A DNA stretch of 64,000 bases, from positions 342,326,781-342,390,780 of the forward strand of contig OZ024743.1 of NCBI GenBank assembly GCA_964016885.1, read 5' to 3'. Within the stretch, counting starts at the first letter, position 1. The number at the start of each line of letters is the position of its first letter. Position numbers and translations under genes: made by a program. This DNA is from Eledone cirrhosa. Taxonomy: Eukaryota; Mollusca; Cephalopoda; Octopoda; Eledonidae. The notes beneath the pieces are model-generated. The model saw only the letters and a list, made by a program, of their open reading frames with translations. It did no database searches and was not told where the DNA came from. Shown piece by piece: positions 35,103 to 44,006 of this stretch.

Positions 35103-35106
<4 letters not shown>
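34919..35106 (+). mobile_element. Full-length tRNA-derived SINE
   Basis: Starts 'ggcggtgaattggcagtatc', with the A-box region and B-box-like 'gagttcaaattc', and ends at 'gaaacaatta'. Followed at once by (AT)n (35106-35155). Confidence 0.92.
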
Positions 35107-35166
<60 letters not shown>

Positions 35167-35223
35167 ATAATATAAATATATATATATATATATTATACAC
35201 ACACACACGCACATATATATAAA

Positions 35224-35300
35224 TATAAAAGAGAAAACACAGATAAGCATTAAGAGAAGGATTTTATCCAGGTATTTACGACCGTTTCATTGGTAAGTGC
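35224..35300 (+). repeat. PLE family D direct terminal repeat, left copy
   Basis: 'aaaagagaaaacacagataa' to 'gaccgtttcattggta' matches 38437-38513 in the same orientation. With the coding region on the minus strand, this is the downstream copy. Confidence 0.8.
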
Positions 35301-35914
35301 AAACTTATATTGCTATACTGCAAATAGCAGCCACTCAGTTATAATTGTTGTTCACATTCCAAGTTTTCAAAATAGTGTGTAAGTTACTCTTGAAATAATT
35401 CTTAATATATAGAGAAAATTTTTTATTTGGAATTGTATTTACTAGTATAGAGAGAGAGGAATTAGGAGGTGAGGGGACAAACGGTATAGTATAGAGGGAG
35501 AGGAGGGGGAAGAGGGAGGGGTAGAGGTGGAAGTATTCCTTGGTCAGTTTTGATAGCAGACTTCATGTCGTGGAATGTAGTGAGTTAAAGAGAATTAAAT
35601 TAATCATAGTGGGAGGGATGGATAGAGAGGGAGAGAGAGAGGGGAGAGATATAAAGAAATAAAGAAATATATATATATATATAAAATGAAGATAAAGATA
35701 ATAATGACAAAAATAAAAGCAAAGAAGGGGGTGAGAAAGAAGAAAAGAAAAGATAGCCAAGACGGGGAGGGAAGGAAGGAGGAATGAGGGAGAAGAGGGG
35801 GATATATGTATTGGTTTTGTGGGTAATTAAAAGGGTTTAGATACAACAAGAGGGTATAAAGTCTAAGTATATGCAGTTTGTCAGTTGGTAGTAAGAGGTT
35901 AAGGGTTCGATTTG
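35301..35914 (-). other. PLE family D 3' region, purine-rich on plus strand
   Basis: Lies between the endonuclease end and the terminal repeat. Plus-strand GA-rich simple sequence (35450-35800); no credible gene. Confidence 0.5.
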
Positions 35915-38255
35915 TAGTGCGAAAACTTCTCTTTGAGTCTATGGTTACAATAAATTGACTTTTGATTTTATTGTTGAGTAACTTATTCTTCGAACTCAAG
36001 ATGTGGATCAGCTCAAGGTCGCATAATCGACAGCTTCTCATACCACTTCGATATGGGGGGCGCGTTCGATAATTGTTTCCACTTCAGGGTGTATTGATGC
36101 TTATTTTCACTCAGTTGCCAGGTCTTGTTTGTAAGGGTAGTTACATAACGATGCTGAGAATGTTTCATTGCGTAACGGTGTGTATACCAACGGGCTTTAC
36201 ATGTATTCCCAGTCGCTCCGATGTAATACCATTTCTGGTTGTCTGATTCCACTGTGCATTGGTAAACCAGGTTAGACTGCATACATTCATTATATAATGG
36301 ACAGGTTTCAGGTAGGTGGCAGTTACAATTCTTGTCATGGGCAACTTTAGCATTATTGGTGGGCTGCGATGCCTGTACAAGTGTGTTACGTTTTGTTTGC
36401 CTATTAGCGGGTGGTTGTGTATTAGATATTCTGTTGTGTTCGGTGGTGATTGTATTGTTATTGTTGTAAATTTGTATTTTGCTGTTGTTATGTATCTTTT
36501 TAGTGTTAAGCATCTTAATGTGTGCCTCTATATTTGGTGCCGTGGAGTAAGATAGTCTAATAGATTTAGTGTTAAGGATTTTGCTGTATCTATGTGAATC
36601 TGGAAAGTGCTTATTTATTATTCTAAAGAAGGTAGAGGGTAGGTAGTACTAATAGAGCTGTTACATATGGGGTTATACCAAATATATTTTCTACTGCGTG
36701 ACTTGTTTGATTTCGATGTTGTATTTCTATTTGCCGTATACTTTGCAGTTCTATGCGTAAGTGCGTGTGTGCGTGAGTTACCGGAGTTTGTGTTATGCGT
36801 GTTCGTGTGCGCTTCACGGGGGCTTTCATCTATATATTCTACTCTATCTAAGTGGCCTGCCTTGTCTAATGCGGTATTGTAGTATTCTGCATATTCTTCG
36901 AAGATTTGTCGGTTAGACGGGAGGCGTGAGATCCTAAGGGATATGTTGCGTGGAATGGATTTAATTATGGATAGTGGGTGGTTTGATTTACAGTTGATGT
37001 ATGCTAAGTTTTCATTAATCTTGTGAAAAGGTCTTATAAGTCCTGTATTTAGGTTAAGCGTCGCGTCTAGAAAGTTAACTGTTTTAATCCTATACTCATA
37101 CGTTATGCTAAGGCCTAGTTTTCCGAGAGTCATTCTAATATTCTTACGGAGTCTTTCTATGCTCTGGTTATTTAGGTTCTTAACTAGGAGAAGGGCGTCG
37201 TCTCTGTAGATTCCACCGTGAAGGTCGCTAAACACACTTTGTAAACTATGGGCTATGTAAATACCTACTAAATCTGTGACTTGAGCCAAGTCGTTAGCCC
37301 CCATCGTGATGTCAAAGTTATTTAATCTATCCTTACGTTCCCAATAGGCGTTTTCAAATTTAATTATTGTTTTCCTAGCAGCTAATATGATTTTTATCTC
37401 GTCGTCTGTTATGTCAGAATTGGCTTTGGCGAATGCTAAGGCTTTATCTAAGGTGTTGGGGGATATAGATGAGTAATAATCGTTAATGTCAAATTGTATA
37501 AATTTAGATACTTCTTTGTTAGCTATATTGTTAAACCACTTAATTGTTTCGGTAGCGTTACCCCATAGTTGAATCACTAGTTTATTCTTCATTTGTGTTA
37601 TCACTCTGTCTAATATATGTTTACTAATTTTCCCGATGTCCTATTTGGACGGGTATATAAGTCTAATTGTGGGGTTATAATCAAAATTTACCTTGTGGTC
37701 CTTGAGGTTAAATGTGGGGGTACATGGCCTAAGTGGCTCCGTTCTGTCGTCTATTCCTAGGTGTTTGACTATATTGTGTGCCTCGTTGTTGATGTTTATC
37801 AGTGGCGCCTCATTAGTTTTTTTGTATTTCCTATGTAATTCCTTCCGTATGAAGCTATTGTATGTATTAACATCCATCGTATACACATTTGATGTTTTGT
37901 CCGCTTTGACAATAATTCCATTGGTGGTTCGCAGCTTTTTTAGGAATGTATTTATGTCATTCTGGAGTTTATTATTCCACCACTTTTTGAATTTAATATT
38001 CATAATCATCTTCAGTAAGTCCTGTTCAAAGGCATCCAGTTGAGGGTTGGTAGGTGGGTTCTTAGACGATTTGAAGCCGTATGTTTCCTTGTTGTATTCC
38101 ACGGTGCGACCATTACGTCCTTTGTCGAAATGGAAAGTTTTCCATCTAACTCTGCGTATAAAGTCGTTTGTTCGCTGTATCATCCCGAGGGTATAATCCT
38201 TTCTCCGAGGTATAGGAATGTTCTTTAGGGACATACCTATGTAATGCTTTTCCAT
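35915..38255 (-). pseudogene. Penelope-like polyprotein (RT plus GIY-YIG), nearly intact, family D
   Basis: About 780 codons. 38255-37641: N-terminal region (IPIPRRKDY, NPPTNPQLDAFEQDL, IVKADKTSNVY). One in-frame TAG (37643-37641), then 37640-36618 in the same frame: RT with QFDINDYYSSI (catalytic Asp of motif A), TMGANDLAQVTDLVG and GGIYRDDALLLV (catalytic DD), then FLDATLNLNTGLIRPFHK. A frameshift near 36620 leads to KHFPDSHRYSKIL. 36513-36013: a C-x-C-x5-C-x5-C knuckle (CNCHLPETCPLYNEC) and GIY-YIG core (LVYQCTVES, YYIGATG, R and H following). Another frameshift near 36040 gives the endonuclease tail to ~35915. Known role: target cleavage and reverse transcription of the element. Confidence 0.85.
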
Positions 38256-38436
38256 AGTAGTACCGTATGTTTAGGTGGTTGCTCGACCGATAAGGAGCCT
38301 GTAGTTAGAGGAGCAAAAAATTGCTTATTGTGATCCAGTTCTTGGTTAAGAAAGCCAGTTTCATGGATGGTTTCAACCTACGGTTAGGGGTAACTCCAGA
38401 AGTTTGTAAGAATTCCGTTCAATCTTGGAGTATGAA
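38256..38436 (-). other. PLE family D 5' leader
   Basis: Between the start codon and the right terminal repeat; no ORF. Confidence 0.4.
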
Positions 38437-38505
38437 GTATAAAAGAGAAAACACAGGTAAGCATTAAGAGAAGGATTGTATCCAGGTATTGACGACCGTT
38501 TCATT

Positions 38506-38513
<8 letters not shown>
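38437..38513 (+). repeat. PLE family D direct terminal repeat, right copy
   Basis: Matches 35224-35300 with a few changes and borders (AT)n at 38509-38568. Confidence 0.8.
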
Positions 38514-38569
<56 letters not shown>

Positions 38570-38852
38570 CAAGGTTTAGCAAATAGAGAAAAAGTTTTTA
38601 AATAAATTTTAAAAAGTTTACTGTACTTACTATATTTACCCTTACCGCGCGGTTTCAAGTCTCAAAATAAATGGATAATCCATGCAGAACACTATTGAGA
38701 AGGAGACTTTCGTCAGAGGGTTCTTCTCTCTCGGAGAATAGAAAATTTCCGAGTTCAAATCACGAACTGGCGCCGTACAATGTCCTGCCACTATAAATAG
38801 CAGCAGTTAAAACGACCAAAATGTTATCTCGATATTAGGGGAGATTAATAAT
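38570..38852 (-). repeat. PLE-like terminal repeat with long-stem hammerhead
   Basis: Segment between an (AT)n tract and a SINE. Resembles 52200-52570 in layout (AAATAAATT-rich start, 'accg..ggtttc', then 'atagcagca' near the end). Carries a hammerhead-like core. No coding sequence remains. Confidence 0.55.
38653..38716 (-). ncRNA. hammerhead-like core with large stem-loop II
   Basis: Minus strand CTGACGA, then AAGTCTC pairing perfectly with GAGACTT across a ~43-nt insert, then GAAAC. No extra unpaired base, so the core agrees with the canonical arrangement. Confidence 0.55.
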
Positions 38853-39040
38853 AATTGTTTCTACTTTTGGCACAAGGCCAGCAAATTACCAAGTGTATTA
38901 CTGGTACTTTATTTTATCGACCCTGTAAGGATGAAAGGCAAAGTTAACCTCGGCGAGATTTGAACTCAGATCATAAAGGGACGTAACTCTATGCTTCAAA
39001 GCATGGTGTCCGACTCTCTACCGATACTGCCAATCCACCA
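38853..39040 (-). mobile_element. Full-length tRNA-derived SINE
   Basis: Minus-strand copy with all landmarks from 'ggattggcagtatcggtaga' to 'gtagaaacaat'. No clear target duplication. Confidence 0.9.
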
Positions 39041-39071
39041 ATAAAGTATGTTTTCCTACGTGCAAAAAATG

Positions 39072-39113
39072 CATAGAGAGAGAGAGAGAGAGTGGGAGAG
39101 ATAGGGAGAGAGA

Positions 39114-39175
<62 letters not shown>

Positions 39176-39178
39176 TAG

Positions 39179-39238
<60 letters not shown>
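39072..39238. repeat. (GA)n and (GATA)-type microsatellite
   Basis: GA-rich array interrupted by a short AT stretch at 39180-39202. Confidence 0.95.
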
Positions 39239-39241
<3 letters not shown>

Positions 39242-39681
39242 CACAAAGAGGTATGTGTTTAATTATAGGGGATAGAGAACCACCAGAGTGAAGAACATAT
39301 TGTCTTCGAAAGGAAAGGAGAATACAGATCAATTAAAGGAATAAATTAATTTGTACTAAGCATCCAATAACTATAACACCTGGACATACTCTAACTATAG
39401 TATGTTTCGCCATAATAAGTGTAGATTCCATATTGCAGACAGTTTGTCAACATTTGGGTAACAATATGGTCTACACTTCTAAAAATATATTAAATAACTA
39501 AAATACGCACATGGTGAAGAGGAGAAAACGCGAGCGTGATACAGCCCATGGTGGCGTACATGGACTAAAAGATCGCTAAAAACAGCAGCTCAGAACCATT
39601 CAACTTAAGAAGCTCTACTTACATATAGAAATGAATTAGGAGCCAATATATCAAAATAAAAAACGGAGTTAAAGACTCACG
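39239..39681. other. No recognisable feature
   Basis: No ORF or repeat supported. Confidence 0.5.
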
Positions 39682-39700
39682 TTAACCCCCTATAATTTAA

Positions 39701-39887
39701 TTGTTTCTACTTTTGGCACAAGGCCAGCAAATTACCCAGTGCATTACTGGTACTATTTTATCGACCCCGTAAGGATGAAAGGCAAAGTTAACCTCGGCGG
39801 GATTTGAACTCAGAATGGCAAGGGCTGTAACTCTATGCGTCAAAGCATGGAGTCCGACTCTCTACTGATACTGCCAATCCACCGCCC
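39701..39887 (-). mobile_element. Full-length tRNA-derived SINE with target duplication
   Basis: Bracketed by 'ttaaccccctataatttaa' (39682-39700) and a near-identical copy (39888-39906), two differences. Minus strand. Confidence 0.9.
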
Positions 39888-39949
39888 TTAACCCCCTATC
39901 ATTAAATGAGCTCAAAATTCATAGTGGATGGTCTTCAAAATGTTTTAAA

Positions 39950-40164
39950 ATAAAATATACAGTATATTATCAAATATATTATACATACATTCATATATGT
40001 ATATATATATCCCGCTCATCCTCTTAATCTATTTTATTCCTCATTCTTTCTTCTGATGAAGGACTAGCAGTCCGAAACGACCCTCTTTCTGCTATATCAA
40101 GCGTTAACCTAATATATACCCCCAATATACTGTACCGATTGTGTTCTTATTTCTGTTTACCTTT

Positions 40165-40198
<34 letters not shown>

Positions 40199-40200
40199 AC
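39950..40200 (+). repeat. PLE-like terminal repeat with short hammerhead core
   Basis: Between a SINE and an AT tract. Holds the hammerhead-like core at 40053. 'atattatcaaatatattata' near 39966 resembles the palindrome arm at 6892-6972. Confidence 0.5.
40053..40077 (+). ncRNA. hammerhead-like core, compact
   Basis: CTGATGA (40053-40059), one extra A, GGACT/AGTCC stem with a three-base loop, then GAAA (40074-40077) and CGAC. Perfect core consensus on this side. Confidence 0.65.
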
Positions 40201-40276
40201 GAAGGAAATGTGGTAAGGAACCAGGTGGACCATAACGCACCAAAGTACTCAATACTTGAGGTAGTAGAGTGGGTAA

Positions 40277-40386
40277 TAGGAACCAGTAAGACCCCGACAG
40301 CTGAGCTCAAGCCGTTTCGACGGCTAATTCTGTCCAGAATTAGCCGTCGAAACGGCTTGAGCTCAGCTGTCGGGGTCTTACTGGTT

Positions 40387-40390
<4 letters not shown>
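40277..40390. repeat. Perfect 114-bp palindrome (56-bp arms, 2-bp centre)
   Basis: 40277-40332 is exactly repeated inverted at 40335-40390. GC-richer than the surroundings and directly followed by (AT)n 40389-40461. Contains 'gccgtttcgacggctaattc'. Confidence 0.95.
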
Positions 40391-40461
<71 letters not shown>

Positions 40462-40689
40462 CTTAGAGTTTACACTCAATGGGGTCATTTACAATTATTT
40501 CAGCCCTAAGAATCGCTTCTGAGCAGAATAAATTAATATTTGATAAACATTTACATGTTTTAGTTGCAATTGACTAATAAAATCGTTAGAATGAAATATC
40601 TTAATTCAAATACATATAGTTTGCCTGTACGATCTAAAAAATAATAAATCAATACTCACAAACCCATATGGGCATATATATTTCGTTTG

Positions 40690-40945
40690 TGAATTTGTTT
40701 AGCAAGATTCTTTATCTGAAAATGTGTGTTGAAACCGATATTGTTATGCTTTGGGAGGGTCATGTTGCCAATAAGAAACACACGCACCAGTTGATTTCAC
40801 TCCAATTTATTACAAATTAAATTTATAGATTTAAGAATTTGTAAATTTCCCGTCGCTTGGTTGGTTCCATAACCGGACGGTTGTTCATATATTGTCAATG
40901 TTCTTTCGTCACACATACTGTGACCTCTTCAGTGACGTAGCGGGT
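40690..40945 (-). repeat. PLE family C terminal repeat, inverted upstream copy
   Basis: Matches 12712-12965 (with 'tttagcaagattctttatct') and is complementary to 42240-42440. Upstream of the coding remnant at 40990. Confidence 0.85.
40904..40932 (-). ncRNA. hammerhead-like core, family C
   Basis: Minus strand CTGAAGA, G, GTCAC/GTGAC stem, GAAA; loop differs from the 12930 copy. Confidence 0.55.
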
Positions 40946-40989
40946 TGATGATATAAACATCGTAGTTAAAACACCCCCACTAGAGAACA

Positions 40990-42022
40990 GCATGACTAGA
41001 GAACACCATGGAAAGCATCCAGCAAATAGCTAATTCCATTCACCAGAGTATTAGAGTTACTATAGACTACCCAAGCAAACACCCCAACCATCGATTACCT
41101 ATACTAGACACAGAGCTCTGGTTAGAAACCATTAATAACAAAAAAACAAATGATCCATTCCCATTATGCCAAACCTATGACATCCAAATATCTGATCCAC
41201 CGCAACTCAGCGGTTTCGGATCACACCAAAATCAACATACTGATTGCGGATTTGGTACGGCTGATGAGGAACGTGTCCCGCATGTGCAACCCCAAAGAAC
41301 TAGAGAGACACATGCAACACTTCATCCACCGTATGCAGTTCTCTGGTTACAATCAGAGAGATAAAATGAGAGTATATAGAGGAGCCAGAACCAAATGGGA
41401 GAAAATGGTAAATAATGATACAAATGGGACCTGCCCCTTGTATAGGAGCAAATTTTGGAATAGAATAGAAAGAACTAAGAATAAGTTTAATAGAATACAC
41501 TCATGGTATGATAGCAATAAATACCAGAGTGTAATGTTCATCAATACAACCCCTAGAGGTGAATTAGCTTACAAATTTAGAAGGGCCCTAGATAAGCATA
41601 AACTTAATATTAAGATAGTAGAAAGACCAGTGCCTCCATAAAAACAATTATTAGCAATATATACCCTTTTCAAAGACCTCCCTGTATACATAAGGAATGC
41701 ATAATCTGTAAACTAAGCCCCCATATTAACTGTAAAACTAGAAATGTAGTGTATAGCATAAGATGTACTGAAGGACAATGTAAAGATAAGAATATAGTGT
41801 ACATAGGTGAGACAGCTCGTAGCATAGGAGAACGGTTAAATGAACACTGGTGAGAACTTCAAGATAAAAAAGAATCATCAATACTCTACCAACATGCATA
41901 AGGGCAAATTAGAGAACATAGAAATAAAAATAGAATTTCCACACAGAAAAGACGCAATATTTAGACAAATCATAGAGGCAATAAACATAAATGAACTCCA
42001 ACCAAAATTAAATCGAAAATAA
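40990..42022 (+). pseudogene. PLE RT C-terminal part plus GIY-YIG endonuclease, family C copy 2
   Basis: 41008-41145: QQIANSIHQSIRVTIDYPS and LPILDTELW (end of the RT palm/thumb region). After a frameshift, 41150-41641: DHTKINILIADLVRLMRNVSRMC and the linker FWNRIERTKN, WYDSNKYQSVMF. After another break: a C-x4-C-x2-C cluster, INCKTRNVVYSIRCTEG, NIVYIGETARSIGERLNEHW followed by TGA, then in a third frame (41840-42022) LENIEIKIEF and ELQPKLNRK. The catalytic RT motifs are lost. Same family as 13259-13876. Confidence 0.82.
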
Positions 42023-42059
42023 GAATGGAATAGCAACATCACAACTTACAATTAAGGAC

Positions 42060-42445
42060 AAAATGAAAACACACACACACATAGAACGAACAACTAACTA
42101 GTAACATGTAAATAAACAAATAAATAAACAAATAAAAACACACACAGACACACGGATATAACACATGCACAAACTAAGCACACAATACACACAAAAATAA
42201 GATGGCGTAGGACAGAACAAAGGAAAGGCACAAAACAAAGAAAAGAACCCATGTCACTGAAGAGGTCACATAATGTGTGACGAAAGAACTTTGACACTAT
42301 ATGAACAATAGTCCGGTTTTGGAACCAACCAACCAACCGGAAATTTATAAATTCTTCAATTTATAAATTTAATCTATAATAAATTGGAGTGAAAGCACTG
42401 GTGCGTGTGTTTCTTATTAGCAACATGACCCTCCCAAAGCATATA
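42060..42445 (+). repeat. PLE family C terminal repeat, downstream copy
   Basis: Follows the endonuclease, ending 'ttagcaacatgaccctccca'. Inverse of 40690-40945. Confidence 0.85.
42257..42285 (+). ncRNA. hammerhead-like core, family C
   Basis: CTGAAGA (42257-42263), G, a GTCACA/TGTGAC six-pair stem, GAAA (42282-42285). Confidence 0.6.
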
Positions 42446-42798
42446 TATATATATATCAATTATCAAATCACTCTGTGGACAACCAGGTCAATCAACAAAC
42501 AATCTTCTTGTCGAGAATAAGACCCATCACGACGGAATTTGCCAATATATCAGATAACCAAGCAATCGTAAATATCGTTGATGAGTTTCCACTGGATGCT
42601 GGAAGACAGGTAATGGGTGTACAAAGCTGCAGCACCCAATCAGTCATCCAGCGTTCAGAGGTTTCTATGTTGCGACGGATGAGAAATTGTTTTCGTCAGA
42701 ATAAACTCTTGTGTTTCTTTTTTTTTTATTTCCCTTTTTTATTATTTCGCATTATTATGCTGTTTGCATAATTTTGAAATGTCACCATTCTGGATAGC
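42446..42798. other. No recognisable feature
   Basis: A 98-codon open frame (42475-42771) has no recognisable family and ends in a Phe-rich poly-T translation; I do not call it a gene. Confidence 0.4.
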
Positions 42799-42806
42799 AT
42801 TATTTG

Positions 42807-43019
42807 GCGACGGATTGGCAGTATCGGTAGAACGTTGGACAACATGTTTCACGGCATTGAGTTACGACTCTTTACGTTCTGAGTTCAAATCCCGCCGAGG
42901 TTAGCTTTGCCTTTCATCCTTACGGGGTCGATAAAATAAAGTACCAATCACGCACAGGAGTCGATTTAATCGACTTTCCATCTCACCAAAATTGCTGGCT
43001 TTGTCCCTAAAGTAGAAAT
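42807..43019 (+). mobile_element. tRNA-derived SINE, longer tail subfamily
   Basis: Same tRNA part, but with an extra 'cgcacaggagtcgatttaat' tail segment found also at 63562-63801. Flanked by 'cattatttg' at 42798-42806 and 43020-43028. Confidence 0.9.
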
Positions 43020-43028
43020 CATTATTTG

Positions 43029-43546
43029 ATACCCTACATTTAGCAACCCCATCACCCTACACACACATTAACGGCCAGTTAGCATCAGGACATGCAAGGG
43101 CTACAATGTCATAAATCTCGGAGAAAGAAAACCCCCATTTATAAAAATAAGCCAAATGACATGACTTCCTGCATCATACAAATAGTTCTTAACATCATAC
43201 TGGAAGAGTTAACCACTAATAGTAAGTTTTTGGTGGTCTGCGAACATTATCTCAAAAGATAGCCAAGAGAAAATTGCATTAGGAAGGTTAGTGCGTGGGA
43301 CATTCTATAACATTATAGCCCTAAATCATTGGTATGAAAACCAATACTTGAAGACATTCACCGTGGTAGACAACTCTTCGACTTGACTTATATATTTCAA
43401 ACGACACCCGATTGAATAGTGAATCACAAATCAAACTGTGGTGGCGGATTGAAACATCTAGCATGGTTATATTTTCCTGGTTCGATCAGGAGATTCACTG
43501 ACACAATATTATACACCGACACACAGACACGCACATAGCACCTCAC

Positions 43547-43548
<2 letters not shown>
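43029..43548. other. No recognisable feature
   Basis: No ORF or repeat supported. Confidence 0.5.

Positions 43549-43622
<74 letters not shown>
43549..43622. repeat. (AT)n microsatellite
   Basis: AT array directly upstream of the GC-rich PLE endonuclease fragment. Confidence 0.95.
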
Positions 43623-43623
<1 letters not shown>

Positions 43624-43625
43624 CC

Positions 43626-44006
43626 TGTTCCCACATCACCAACACCACCACCTTCCAGGGTCCCAACGGCCACTCTCTCTCTGTCCGGCATGCCTTCGGC
43701 TGCACCTCCTCCAACCTAGTCTACGGACTTCGCTGCACGGAGTGCAGCGCAACCTACGTCGGACAGACTGGACGTCGCCTGGCGGACCTGTTTACTGAAC
43801 ACCTCCGAGATATTCGTCTCGGTGGTACTTCCCCCATCGCCCGCCACTTTGGTGCCCCTGGACATTCCGCACACCACCTCACAGTCTGTGGCCTACTCCA
43901 ATGCCACGGAACACCCGCCACTCTCCTCAGGGTCGAACAACGAACCATCTTCACCCTACAGACCCACACTGCCCCTGGCCTGAACTCCCCACCCTTATTC
44001 CTTTAG
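43626..44006 (+). pseudogene. GC-rich PLE GIY-YIG endonuclease fragment
   Basis: Uninterrupted frame of 126 codons ending in TAG (44004-44006): SSNLVYGLRCTECSATYVGQT (GIY-YIG core), RRLADLFTEHLRDIR, SPIARHFGAPGHSAHHLTV and LRVEQRTIFTLQTHTAPGLN. Glu in VEQR fits the catalytic Glu. The position normally holding Arg (ADRF) is Leu, which may disable the enzyme. Much more GC-rich than the other PLE pieces, so a fourth lineage. The 5' end is truncated at an AT tract; the 3' end abuts a Tx1 remnant. Confidence 0.8.

Noticed and set aside
40310..40350. Possible hammerhead in the perfect palindrome (CTGGACAGA ... GAAAC)
   Set aside because: CUGANGA is absent and no stem II lies between the candidate strands.
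42475..42771. 98-codon open frame
   Set aside because: No family recognised, ends in poly-T translation, no conservation evidence in the window.
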